Below, piece by piece: positions 22,967 through 33,612 of a stretch of 64,000 bases of DNA. The stretch comes from Smallanthus sonchifolius (Eukaryota; Streptophyta; Magnoliopsida; Asterales; Asteraceae): contig CM042023.1 in assembly GCA_023525975.1 (NCBI GenBank), positions 17,595,501 to 17,659,500 of the forward strand, in the 5' to 3' direction. A program made the position numbers and the translations under genes. The first letter of the stretch is position 1. The number at the start of each line of letters is the position of its first letter. The notes beneath the pieces were generated by a model, which ran no database searches, was not told the origin of the DNA, and worked only from the letters and a program-made list of their open reading frames with translations.

Positions 22967-24559
22967 TCAGCTAAAGCCTTGAATTCTTCTTTTTTGCTGG
23001 GAGATAAGTCTCTGTTGTGTTTCAAGTTGGGTTTGTTGAATGTCAATCTGGGTATGTAGACCCCCAACTTCCAGCTTCAGGTCTTTAACCTCTTCCTGGA
23101 CATCATGCAGATTAGATTTTAGGCCTTCAATTTCTTTATCCTTGTTTTGAATCTTATCCTGCAGTTTCTTCACTTCAAGGCTTAAGTTTTTAACTCTAGG
23201 TATAGGAGAGGTTGATTCATGATGTGGTGATGTGGGAGGAGTATGGATGGGTGTTTGATGTGGAGATGTAGGTTGTGTAGGGATGGGTGATTGATGTTGA
23301 GATGGTTCTGGAGTTGGTTGTGGAGTAGTGAATAAAGAATCTGTCGAGGATGACAAATCTTCTAATCCAGTCTTGATTTTCTTTGCCCTAGGCTCCTCTT
23401 CTTCAAAGTCAGAACCTGACTCAACTTGCCTTTTGGAGGATGATGCTAGATGCTCTGTTCGTTCATCTGAATCAGACTTGTAGTAGTCAAATCCATAGAT
23501 TCCAGCATCCAGAGTCCCACTCGATTCTGCAACTTCCTCCTCAGCTTCATGTATACCAGCTTCAACATTAACTGCTGGCTCTTGAATTATCTGAATTTGC
23601 TCGACAAAAGGAGCCTCTATCACAGTCTCAATGATGGGTTGATCTTCTTCTTGAACATTAGGAATGTTCATCTCAATCTCAACATCATCAGCAGGTTGAT
23701 TACCTTGACCTTGTTCAACTTCCATCTCCTCTTCATCAGATGATACACCCTCTTCTTCTAGATCCGGGTCAATATCAGGAATGAATTCTTCTTCTTCTCC
23801 AAGGATATGACCAAACAGGGGAACATCAGCTATAGCCCTGTTGGTTCTCTTGTTTGTACTTCTCATATAGCTCATAGTCTTGGCGATCATATGGTCGAAC
23901 ACGAAGGTGTTCCCACCTTGTTGAAGCTCAGGATGTAGATGATTGATGATGATCTGTAAGAATCTTGGATATGCCAGAAATTTCTCCTTCACGGCTCCTG
24001 TCATGTTGTCCTTTAATTGTCTGAAGATGAAGCCAGAGAAATTGTAGTCTCTTCCCTTGACTAACCCCAAAATTGCTGAGCCCAGTGTACTGTTTGCTGA
24101 GTCAAAACCTCCTTTTCTGATTGATAGGCAGTGAATAAACACGTACACTATGTATCTCCAGTGGCTTGGTAGGGAATTCTTGATTATCTGACCATTTTTG
24201 AATTCTTCCGGATGACCCAATCTTCTGAAACATTCTTTAACATAGAAGATAGGAAACTCAATAGGTGCATTTGGATTGTCGTTGAACTGCAACACCTCTC
24301 TAACAGTAGCTTCAGAAAATAAGACTTCTTGGCCAAGCACAGTTGCTCTGATGTGCTCCACATTCTCAACTGTGATGATCTCAGCAGTCTCCCAAAATTC
24401 CCTTATAGAAGTCTCAAATGCTGGCAGGTTGTTGCTGATGGCAAAGCTGATGTTGGAGTTTGCCAGGAAGTTTAAGACACGAACAAATTTTGCAGCTTTC
24501 GGATCATTGGCATTAAGAAACGCACAGATATTGTGTCTCTTTACGAATAAGAGATCCAT
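22967..24559 (-). CDS. env-position ORF 1 of Sirevirus copy 2 (uncharacterised, uninterrupted)
   Basis: 530 codons from the ATG at 24557-24559, the start just after a possible splice acceptor; an in-frame ATG at 24622 would add 21 residues. This is the uninterrupted version of the ORF that Gypsy-1 split in copy 1. Layout: a globular N-terminal ~200 residues (FLNANDPKAAKF, LPSHWRYIVYVFIHCL, ILGLVKGRDYNFSG), a helical linker (INHLHPELQQGGN), an acidic region (EEEEFIPDIDPDLEEEG), a Pro/Thr/Ser region and a C-terminal coiled coil of about 60 residues. I see no hydrophobic signal peptide or membrane span, so an envelope role is not supported. It ends TGA at 22967-22969, before a +1-offset continuation. 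Function unknown. Confidence 0.7.
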   Translation of the reverse strand: MDLLFVKRHNICAFLNANDPKAAKFVRVLNFLANSNISFAISNNLPAFETSIREFWETAEIITVENVEHIRATVLGQEVLFSEATVREVLQFNDNPNAPIEFPIFYVKECFRRLGHPEEFKNGQIIKNSLPSHWRYIVYVFIHCLSIRKGGFDSANSTLGSAILGLVKGRDYNFSGFIFRQLKDNMTGAVKEKFLAYPRFLQIIINHLHPELQQGGNTFVFDHMIAKTMSYMRSTNKRTNRAIADVPLFGHILGEEEEFIPDIDPDLEEEGVSSDEEEMEVEQGQGNQPADDVEIEMNIPNVQEEDQPIIETVIEAPFVEQIQIIQEPAVNVEAGIHEAEEEVAESSGTLDAGIYGFDYYKSDSDERTEHLASSSKRQVESGSDFEEEEPRAKKIKTGLEDLSSSTDSLFTTPQPTPEPSQHQSPIPTQPTSPHQTPIHTPPTSPHHESTSPIPRVKNLSLEVKKLQDKIQNKDKEIEGLKSNLHDVQEEVKDLKLEVGGLHTQIDIQQTQLETQQRLISQQKRRIQGFS

Positions 24560-24654
24560 ACCTGTAAAATTCATCAGTTGTGCACAATAAGTGAAGTTTC
24601 TGAATATACTTAATCGAAACAAGATGTACCAACACTTAGAAAAAATTTGAAAAT

Positions 24655-24900
24655 CTTACTGTCGAAACAACTAGTTTCGATTGATATGAACTTGGTTAAT
24701 TTAACAGACAACTTTATCGAAACATGTAGTTTCGATAGAGGCAATAAGCTTTGATCAACACTTAGAGAATTTCTGAAATCAACACTGTCGAAACAACTAG
24801 TTTCGATGGAGATGAACTTATCGAAACTAACTAGTTTCGATCAGAGATATTAGGGCAAGTTTGGGTGTCGAAACTAGTAGTTTCGATGAAAAACCTTTTG
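24655..24900 (-). repeat. Palindrome cluster before env-position ORF 1, copy 2
   Basis: Five or more sites such as TCGAAACAACTAGTTTCGAT and TCGAAACTAACTAGTTTCGA. It has more full palindromes than the homologous stretch of copy 1 (3215-3355). Confidence 0.88.
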
Positions 24901-25447
24901 AGAAATTTTGAAAGTGTTGAATCCCTTTGTCGAAACTACTTGGTTTTGACACCCATATCCCTTTTGATTCACGATACTTAGACTAATATAGACAATTTAA
25001 AGAAGGGTTTAGAGTGGCCTGTTAGTGACGGAACTTCATCTTACCGAATGTGATACTGTTATCTGCAAGAGTACACATTAATCGTGAGTTCAAAGATGAT
25101 TGAGATGTTTGTAAACGCGGATAAGCACAAAAACAAACGACTATTATTATGAAGATTTAGTCGAACAGATTTTGAATTTTTTTTTGAAACCCTAGGTCTA
25201 CAGATTTTTTCAAAAAATCATCCAGATGAATTAGTGAGACGATACCTGATGATGGAGACGATGGTGACAACGGGGGAAATCAGGTGATTAATGCTGATAT
25301 CTTGCAACTCAGACCGATGGCTTGAGAGATTTTGCGAATGACAGAGAGGGGGAAGAGGGTTTGAAAAAGACGAGTGAAAATCAGTATGAATGGAGGGATT
25401 GATTATGAAGGCTTTTAATTTTCGTAAGACAAAAGACAAAAATGCCC

Positions 25448-25610
25448 CTGTCGAAACAACTAGTTTCGATAGGGCAAACTAGTTTCGATATGAACAACTA
25501 GTTTCGATAGTTCAAAGTAGTTTCGATATGCACAAAGTAGTTTCGATATGTCAAAGTAGTTTCGATATGCACAAAGTAGTTTCGATATGTACAACTAATT
25601 TCGATAGTTC
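25448..25610 (-). repeat. ATCGAAACTA array, copy 2
   Basis: Eight to nine TAGTTTCGAT units read on + (ATCGAAACTA on -), spaced about 18-20 bp, identical in design to 2508-2660. Confidence 0.9.
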
Positions 25611-26393
25611 AAAGAACAGAAATAAGACTAACATATATACACTGTTAAAACAGACTTACTATAGAAATGAAATTATACAAAAGATATTTACACTTATCTT
25701 CTTGAAAAAGATCCAACATGAGATCAGATCTGGTCAGTCTCTTGAAACACTTCCTTTTGCAATTCACTACTGTGAGTCCCTGAAGATAGCTGATATTTGT
25801 GCAAAGTAAACCCGAACATTTGTTTGTACTAAGATTTCATGTGATTAAAAGGTAGCATTTAATCAAGATACAAGGTGTACCCCACATATTAAAATAAAAT
25901 GATTTTGAAAACCTATCAATCCTCAAGAAGTACCCATCTTCATCCTATCATCTCTTTCTGATTAACCAAGGTACCGTCTTAGTAATGTCAAAGTACCACC
26001 AAAATAAAATAAGATATCCAAGTGGATTTAGAAAATTAAAATAAAATATATCCAAGTAGATATTAAAAAGGTACGAGCATTCTAGATCTTTGCGTAAGCA
26101 AAACAGAAGAAGTCGTAAAATTATCCAAGCGGATAGAAAAATGTTGAACACCCGAGATCTTTGCGTAAGAAAACAGATGGGGTCAAATCATCCAAGTGGA
26201 TGGGAAAAGGATGAGCACCCGAGATCTTTGCGTAAGCAAAACATACGGGGTCATCGGTGGTAAATATCGTTATATTGACGGTCACTGCGTATGAATAGAA
26301 ATCCAATACGTAAGCCTGTATCTGATTGAATTGGTTTTCTTAGATATAAAAATGGGTTAGATGTTTCAATAATGGGTTCAAACACACAAGTAT

Positions 26394-26427
<34 letters not shown>

Positions 26428-26776
26428 GTTTTCACACTACTTACAAGTTTTAACCATATGTCGGGCCTACCAGCTATAACTCCGTAAACACCATCGCTTT
26501 TGGTGTATTCCATGTCCAAGAGATGAGATCAGACACTATCATTTCTCAAAGGTCAGATTCAATTTTTCCTGCAACTCAAAACCACTTGTAAGATTATATA
26601 CACAGCAATTCTTTTCAATATTATATTTCTCCCCCAAAAGATTTGCGTAGAAACTGTACATAAAAATAAAATCTTTTTGGAATTTTCTTTGACAATTAAA
26701 CAGAATTTAGAAAAAAAAAAAAGAATACTATTCATACAATTTACTGAAAGTTGATCATTCCAAGCATCTCCACCAG

Positions 26777-29368
26777 TTAGGCAAATCTGGTAGAGTCAAA
26801 AGCCTTTGTGAAGATGTCTGCGGTTTGTTTATTAGTTTTGACTTCAACAATTTGAATATGCTTCTTTTTCACACAGTCACGGATAAAGTGATGTTTGATT
26901 TCAATGTGTTTTGTTTTGGAATGCTGAACGGGGTTTTTGGTGATATGGGGAACAGCAGTGTTGTCACACAGAATGGGTGTCTCATGGAATGTGATCCCAT
27001 AGTCAAGCATCTGATGGTGTATCCATTTGACTTGGGAACAACAGAGGGCTGCGGTAATGTATTCGGCTTCGGCGGTGGATTGGGAAACGGTGGATTGTTT
27101 CTTACATTGCCATGAGACAAGGCGGTTGCCAAGGAATTGACAACCTCCAGAAGTGGATTTTCGGTCTAAGTTGCAACCCCCGTAGTCTGAATCTGAATAA
27201 GCCACAAGATCAAATAAGTCAGTTTTAGGATACCACAGACCCAATTTTGGCTTATACTTTAAATATCTTAAAATACGTTTGACAGCAGATAAATGAGAGA
27301 GTTTAGGATTAGCCTGAAAACGTGCACACAAGCACACTGCAAACATGATGTCGGGTCTGCTGGCCGTGAGATACATGAGAGAGCCTATCATAGAGTGATA
27401 GAGATGCTGATCAACGCTTTCACCATCCACATCAGGAGTCAAACAATGACGAACTTCCACAGGAGTTTTTACAGGGTGGGAATCAGCCATTTTGAATTGT
27501 TGTAGCTCTTCCTGCATTGCTTCCATCCAGCTGTTTTCTAGTAGAGCTGCTTTGATGTTCTTTGGTTCAGCTTGAGAAATGAAGCAAGAAAACATGCTGT
27601 TTTCAAATGCTTCACAGGCACTTCGGGTACTAACACCCACATTGAGTGGTCCAATGATGTTATTGGTGGGATGAATCTTGTGAATTCGCAGTTGAGGAAT
27701 TTCATCTTCTTCCACGACTTCTTCCAAATTGGTAAGATTTTCAGCAGGAGGATCGGAAATATCATTAATAGGATCTTCAGCAGGTGATTGTGGTGCAACA
27801 TCTACTATTGGAATGGAGTTGTCTTCAACAGTTTCACTTGTTGCACCAGAACTGGAAGACTCCATATCAGATTCAGTATTAGCAACCACATGAATTTCAA
27901 CCTGAGCAGATGAGGAAGAGCCTTGATCATTTATGTTCCCTAGATTGTTCACAGAGAAGTAAGGATTAGCATGAGTTGATTCAATAGAGAAATCAGGAAG
28001 ATTAAATGACTTAAAAACTGAATCGACGTCAAAGAGCCAATTGGGACCGTCTCCTGCGTCCGTATGATTGTTTTCATGCCAATTGATATCAATGGACTCC
28101 ATCACTATCCTTTTCTTCTTATGGTAGACACGAAAAGCACGTTGATTGGATGAGTAACCAACAAAATAGCATTCATCAGCTTTGGCTTCAAACTTGTTGA
28201 GCTGATCTGAAGTGTTCAGCATTGTGCACACACACCCAAATTTTCTGAAGAAATCGATAACTGGATTGCGCTTGTACATGATCTCATAAGGTGTCTTGTT
28301 GCAACTTTTAGTGATAAGAACCCTATTTTGCACAAAACATGCAGTGTTGACCGCCTCATCCCAGAAAGTCACGGGAAGCTTAGAGTCAACAATCATAGTT
28401 CGTGCAGCTTCAATTAAAGTGCGGTTTTTTCTTTCAGCTACACCGTTTTGTTGAGGAGTACGAGGTACACTAAATTGTCGAGAAATTCCTTTGCTTTCAC
28501 AGAAGGAATCAAGAGTTGCATTTTTGAATTCTGTTCCATGATCGCCGCGGAAAGTCTTCACACTTAGATTGAAGAGGTTCTCAATTTGAAGCAGATAGGT
28601 TTTTAAAATCTCTGGCGTCTCATCTTTCTTAGCTAGGAAAAACACCCAAGTGAATCGAGAAAAGTAATCTGTTACCACTAGACAGTATGACTTTCGTCCA
28701 AGACTCATGACACTCACCGGACCAAAAATATCCATGTGAAGCAACTGGAGAGGAGAGTCAATGGAATTGGTGGTTTTAGGCTTATGTGAAGATTTGTGTT
28801 GTTTTCCCTTGGAACATGAGATATAGTGTTCCATAGGAGTGAAATCTTTGAGAGGTAATCCAGTGACTAGGTTGCCTCGAACCAGTCGGTTCATTGTTTT
28901 GAAATTGACATGTCCCAACCTCTTATGCCACAGGAAAGATTCGTCTTCAGAAGCCTTTGAGAGAAAACACGATTCAATGCCCGATGGGTTGTTCATATCC
29001 AAGCTATATGTGTTGTATCTTCTGGGAGCACGCATGAGAATAAGTTCTTCCGGAACCACCGCTCCCGGCTTCAAGATAAGACATTCTTTTGAATTGAATA
29101 AAGCACAAAAGTCCTTGTCACAAATCTGTGAAACACTCATCAGATTGTATTTCAACTGAGGAACAAAGTTGACAAATTCCAGACTATTTACTCCATTTGA
29201 TACTGTTCCTTGTCCTTCAATCTTTCCTCCTCTTGGGTTTCCAGCAAAAGCAACATACTCTCCATCAATTTGATGATAATCTTGCAGCAAGTTAAAGTGC
29301 CCAGTCATATGTCTTGAACATCCACTATCTACATGTCTGATGTTATCGCCGGTTCTTCTTGATTGACC
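26777..29368 (-). pseudogene. pol of Sirevirus copy 2, lacking reverse transcriptase
   Basis: The frame is open from 29368. Protease motif VDSGCSRHMTG near 29329, pre-integrase WHKRLGHVNFKTMNRL (HHCC with the first Cys apparently lost, MEHYISCSKGK), integrase core with LHMDIFGPV, FRGDHGTEF and PQQNGVAERKNRT (D, D, E all present). The C-terminal linker reaches SWMEAMQEELQQFK. At 27491-27496 (TTCAAA) it joins MADSHPVKTPVE, the end of RT, so the whole catalytic RT including the YVDD region is absent without loss of frame. RNase H follows (STAEAEYI, DIFTKAF). TAA at 26777-26779 removes the last 12 residues present in copy 1. Cannot reverse-transcribe on its own. Confidence 0.93.
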
Positions 29369-29414
29369 CTATACACAACGAACCATTTATACGATTTGAC
29401 CAAAATTGTTTCAA

Positions 29415-30485
29415 TCAAGAGATTTTAGTGTTAGGATATGACCTCTCATTGGAATCAGAATTACAACCATCCTTTGATGAAGCATGGTCATCAAATAGAA
29501 CATTATTTTTAATTTTCCAAGTTCGTTTTAAATAATTTTTAGCATTTTTAATTCTTTTACGCCTAGATTTCCTACTGTGAGAAGACTTAGGCAACACATA
29601 TGAATTTAATGAACTTTTGGAAGGCGATTCTTCATTAGAATTTGCGGTTGTCAATTTACAACTTTTTGAAACATGATTTGAGGCACCACAACTAAAACAA
29701 ACGTTTTCACAAGATATCTTAGCCTGATAATAGTCATCACAAGATGAAGATGATTGTGATGTTGAGGAATCTGAACATGAGACGGTTCTCTCATCAATAA
29801 CTTTGTCTTGAAGACGATGTGCTTCCTTTAATCTGAAAAAGTCTATGTTGCTCATGGTTTCACGTGGTACATCATTCACAATAATTCCTGCACTTTTAAA
29901 CTTGGTAACACATGGCATAACATTCAAAGATTTAGGAACAAAAGGCAAAAAAATTTTAAATTTAGAAATATCACATCCCAAACCCGTATGCTCAGCAGGC
30001 ATAGAATCAAAATACAAGTTTTTAACGTGTTCACAAATATTTGGTTTTGACACGGACATATTATTACATTCATCCAACTCAAGTTCTTTTAAAATAGTTC
30101 TATCATTAGTACTCTTATCACAATCATCTTCGGAATTTACATAATTTGATTCTGCACAAGAAGCAAAACTGTCAGAATTGGAGGACGTAATATAATCATC
30201 AGGAGATAATGTACAAACAAAAGGTGTGGAAACATGTGGAGTTGGCATATCAGCAAATCTCCCTGATTTAGAATAAGGAGGTGGATGAGAGTTATACCCA
30301 AGACCCTCTGTGCCTTTTCTATTAAATTGTTTATCGATTATCCCAAACAGAATTTTCTGATCCATATCCATGTGATCAACTTGTAATTTGGCTTTTTCTG
30401 CCTTTTGGGCTCTTTCACTTAAGATCGTATTATTAATGGTTTGAGTATTATTAATGGTTTGAGCTATTTTCACCAGAAATGTCAT
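29415..30485 (-). pseudogene. gag tail with second zinc knuckle, Sirevirus copy 2
   Basis: Open frame of about 356 codons in a different frame from the preceding gag part; the junction near 30470-30500 overlaps an 18-bp tandem duplication (CAAACCATTAATAATAC). It contains a helical Glu/Lys-rich start (LSERAQKAEKAKLQ), a Ser/Asp-rich middle, an intact CCHC knuckle (CFSCGASNHVSKSC) and the basic KSRRKRIKNAKNYLKRT block seen at the left edge of the window. Long Sirevirus Gags with two knuckles are plausible, but I cannot prove that this was fused to the first part in one frame. It ends 44 bp before the pol frame opens. Confidence 0.75.
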
Positions 30486-30588
30486 GAATTTTCTTTAAGT
30501 AAAGTTTCTCATTTTTGGCCAAAGAGTCATACATCACCTTAATGTGATCTCGTTCATCAATCAAGGCTTGATTGATGAATCTGTATTT

Positions 30589-31969
30589 TTAAATTTCATT
30601 CACGCAAGATCTAGAATTACACAGTTTAGAAATAACCTCAGCAGGCACAGTAGTGAGATCCTCAGCAGGTTCAATCATGACACACTTGCCCTTATCCTCC
30701 ACATCAGCCAGCAAGGCTTTATCAGCAGCTTCCTCAGCTTGTTCTCCCCAATGATAGTGTCCATCAGCTTGACACACAAGAGTTGTGGAACTTGAAGATG
30801 TGTTTGTCTTTGGAGGATTGGCAGCTTGTTTTCCAGAGGAAATCTTCTTTTCTTGCTGATCCTTGGAGGACGGCTCCTTGCAGTTTCTGGCAAAGTGACC
30901 CAGCTGATCATAATTGTAGCATCTCACCTTCTTGATATCAAACCCAAGTGTCTTTCCCTGCTTGAATCTGTCTATGCCAGTCCTTTTGATGAATCTTTTG
31001 GCTCTTAAGGTCAACATGGCCATGCACCAATCAATGTCCATTTTCTCCAAATCATCGGAATTAATCTGCTCCAAGTCATCAGGTTGAAAGCTAACCGGTG
31101 TTAGATTTCCAGAAATCAGTGCATCATAGCACGACATGAAAGCAGTCATGATTGGGACATAATCATCAGGAATCATGGTGACAGTCTTTTGAGGAGCTGG
31201 TAGAATTAATTGCAGCAGCTGAAGGAGGGACATCAGTCTGAAAGTATGGGCTACCGGATGAGCTTGATCCAGCAATAAGAGCTGTGTTTCCAGACTGATT
31301 TGACGGGGTGACTGCTCCCTTCTTAATCTCAATTTCATAAGATTCAAGAATGCTATAGACTTCCTGTTGAGACAGAGCACTCAGATTCTCAGTCTTTTTT
31401 ATCATGATTCGATACATATTCCATTCCTCAGGAAGAGAATCTAGGAGTTTCTTGTTTAGATCAAGAGTAGGGTACTCAACTCCCATTACTTTCAACCTTG
31501 ATACAATGCTTGAGAAACGGTTGATCAAATCAGACATTGATTCTCCCCTTACACTGCTGAACATCTCATATTGTTTCTTGATCAGATCTCTTTTACTTTC
31601 CCTGACATCCTCACTTCCCTCATATCTTGTGCACAATGCAACCCATAAGTCTTTGGCAGTTATGTACTCAGCAAAGATGTTGAAAATATCCATAGGAAGA
31701 GCCATGGCAATAGTCCCGTAGGCCTTGTTGTCTCGGGCAATCAAGGCAAGATCTTTCTCATCATACTCAGATACTAACTTAGGACGTTGAACATCATCAA
31801 TGGTAGTTACGGGCATGTGGGGACCATCGGTGATAGAACTCAACAATGTATAATTGTGAAATTGAAATAAAAGCTTCATCTTTTTAGTCCAGTCATCAAA
31901 TTCTCTTGTGGATACAAGAGCAGGTGGTCTATTTCCCCCAGAAGGTTCTGTTGAACTTGAAGTGGCCAT
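30589..31969 (-). pseudogene. gag of Sirevirus copy 2 (frameshifted)
   Basis: ATG at 31967-31969 (MATSSSTEPSGGN); an upstream ATG at 32116 lies in the leader repeats. The N-terminal part is a copia Gag of the UBN2 type: FDDWTKKMKLLFQFHNYTLL, AKDLWVALCTRYEGSEDVRESK, GESMSDLINRFSSIVSRLK and a dominant helix before residue 230. Near 31187-31190 one extra A in an A-run shifts the frame. The second part carries a zinc knuckle in which the second Cys is Tyr (CYNYDQLGHFARNC; TAT at 30910-30912). It ends at TAA (30589-30591). Gag would build the virus-like particle; here it is broken. Confidence 0.88.
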
Positions 31970-31977
31970 AATATTCG

Positions 31978-32235
31978 GAATCGAAACTAGTTTCGATAGG
32001 ACAACTTCTATCGAAACAACTAGTTTCGATAGGACAACTTTTATCGAAACAACTAGTTTCGATAGGACAACTTTTATCGAAACAACTAGTTTCGATACTG
32101 AAAAATTCACAGACAAGTTTCGATAACCACAGTTTCTATATAAGACAAAAATCTAGTTTCGATAGTACCTTCTCCCGACAAAACGTAGACAAGAAGTTTC
32201 GATGATCAACAAAAATCAGAAACTGTCCCCAGTAG
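31978..32235 (-). repeat. Palindrome tandem array in Sirevirus 5' leader, copy 2
   Basis: About 34-bp units containing ATCGAAACAACTAGTTTCGAT and TAGGACAACTT are repeated three to four times directly upstream of the gag ATG (31969), followed by scattered TTTCGAT half-sites to about 32235. The frame upstream of gag stays open through the units and would add a repeated KLVVSIKVVL segment; I take this as leader, not protein. Confidence 0.9.
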
Positions 32236-32544
32236 TTTCGATGCCTTCTTCTCTAAGCTCAGAAATACTCCATTGATGATAAGCCTCAGAAATCAATAGA
32301 GCAGAAAAGACAAACCAATCCAGCGAAAACCTTCGTCTAACAGTCCTGATCACTAAACCAACCTTCGATGTTGAAAATACGAGTAAAAACCCTTGGAAAT
32401 CGATGAAACAGTAGCCGTCAATCAATAAAACAGTACTTCCGAGAATAGATGTGCAAAAACCCAAAATAAGCTTCGAATATCCTCACAAACACACCTAGAA
32501 TTGATCAATAAACCTGATAACACTCAAAAACACTAGAGCATAAA

Positions 32545-32558
32545 GCTCTGATAACAAT
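32545..32558 (-). promoter_or_regulatory. Primer binding site, Sirevirus copy 2
   Basis: On - ATTGTTATCAGAGC directly follows the 5' LTR. It differs by one base from the iMet primer site TGGTATCAGAGC. Confidence 0.8.
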
Positions 32559-33122
32559 TGTAGGTCCAGATTTACTTTAAATCACTAATTTGATCGAATA
32601 CACACACACACAGAGGCGGAAACTATGTGTATGTTGGTGAAACAGATGGTAGAGACAGGATCGGTGAAGATAACAGGCTAACCTCACAATCAATCAACAC
32701 AAAATGATATGAAAATGTAAGAACACAGTGTAAAAACAACTGCAAAGTGTATTGATTCAATAACAACGTGAAAGAGAAGGTTCAGGGTTACAGCCGCTAC
32801 TCACACCATAAACATTCTCAAACTAGGCTATTTATAGTAGTGACAGGTATCGAAACTAGGTTCAATCGAAACTACTAGTTTCGATTGACCATTTACAAGT
32901 GATACACAGAACTGTCGAAACTACCATCTATCGAAACTACTAGTTTCGATTGAACACACTCAATCGAAACTAAGTAGTTTCGATGGCCCAGACTTAGAAA
33001 TAAAACAGTAAATTACAGAAAACTGAAATTACATTTAATGAAATGAAAGAAAGTAAACTAGTCTAAAACTGTTTAAACATACAATAAATGACAACAGCTT
33101 ATACATAAGATATGACTCTACA
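32559..33122 (-). repeat. 5' LTR of Sirevirus copy 2 (564 bp)
   Basis: On - it starts TGTAGAGTCATATC at 33122. Palindromes occupy 32848-32985 and the TATA box is at 32829-32836, so the palindromes lie just upstream of the promoter core, as in copy 1. Confidence 0.93.
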
Positions 33123-33558
33123 CGGATCCATAAACATCCAACGAAACCCTAAACCCTACTAAACTAAGAAAAACGATCGAGTATACGTTACAAATTCGTA
33201 AAGATGATTACCTTAACGCGTAACGGAGTTGCAAGATCGGATTACCACCTCGGAACCCACCGTTGTCGGCTCCTCCTCTCGCGGCTTCTTCCTAGCGTCT
33301 CACACGAGTCCTCCTAGGCCCATTATGGCCTAGGGTTTTAGTATAAAGGGTTTTAATACCCTTGAAAGTTCCATTCGGGCCCTTCCTAATTCGTTTAGCG
33401 TGTTTCTATCTCGAACCTTTGCAATAACGGCTAACCGGGTACTCAAATCTGCGACAAACCAAGTTTTTACCTGCAAACTTTATCGTCATGCCAAATAAAA
33501 GAGACTTGTTTCATTCATTAACCTGAACCATTAGTTTACGGATTTTCGGGATGTTACA
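33123..33558 (-). repeat. Gypsy-type LTR, part 2 (right of Sirevirus copy 2)
   Basis: Continuation of 19946-21062. On - it starts TGTAACATCCCG at 33558. It includes a TATA-like TTTATACTAAAACCC stretch on - near 33340 and the AAACCCTA-rich segment common in plant LTR leaders. CGGAT at 33123-33127 is the right copy of the Sirevirus target duplication. Confidence 0.6.
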
Positions 33559-33612
33559 TCCATCTACCGGGCTATTTCCCATCCACCGGGCTATTTCCCA
33601 TCCACTCCGAAA
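33559..33612. repeat. Short tandem repeat CCATC(T/C)ACCGGGCTATTTC
   Basis: Two and a half copies of a ~22-bp unit (TCCATCCACCGGGCTATTTC) directly follow the LTR end. AT-rich sequence without features follows to about 33900. Confidence 0.75.

Larger units (their letters stand above)
24560..26776 (-). other. Non-coding spacer between pol and env-position ORFs, copy 2
   Basis: The mirror of 1397-3455: (AT)n at 26397-26423, CTCCCCC polypurine complement near 26629-26636, ~70-bp tandem repeats 26030-26250, ATCGAAACTA array 25448-25610 and palindrome cluster 24655-24900. No gene supported. The possible splice acceptor TTTTACAG on - ends at about 24562. Confidence 0.75.
21063..33122 (-). mobile_element. 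Sirevirus-type Ty1/copia element, copy 2 (complete ends, RT deleted)
   Basis: 12060 bp between perfect 5-bp target duplications CGGAT (21058-21062 and 33123-33127). LTRs are 578 bp (left, 3') and 564 bp (right, 5'), TG...CA. On - the order is 5' LTR, primer site, repeat-rich leader, gag, gag tail with a second zinc knuckle, protease, integrase, RNase H, spacer, two env-position ORFs, polypurine tract and 3' LTR. Reverse transcriptase is missing. About 15 substitutions plus a short duplication separate the LTRs (about 2.5%), so it is older than Gypsy-1. It is the complete reference for copy 1, to which it lies tail to tail. Confidence 0.95.

Noticed and set aside
21682..24559. A true envelope glycoprotein
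   Set aside because: I could not see a signal peptide, membrane span or cysteine pattern; only the position is env-like.
31970..32116. N-terminal extension of the Sirevirus Gag with KLVVSIKVVL repeats
   Set aside because: It is the palindromic leader array read in frame; Gag similarity starts at the ATG at 31969.
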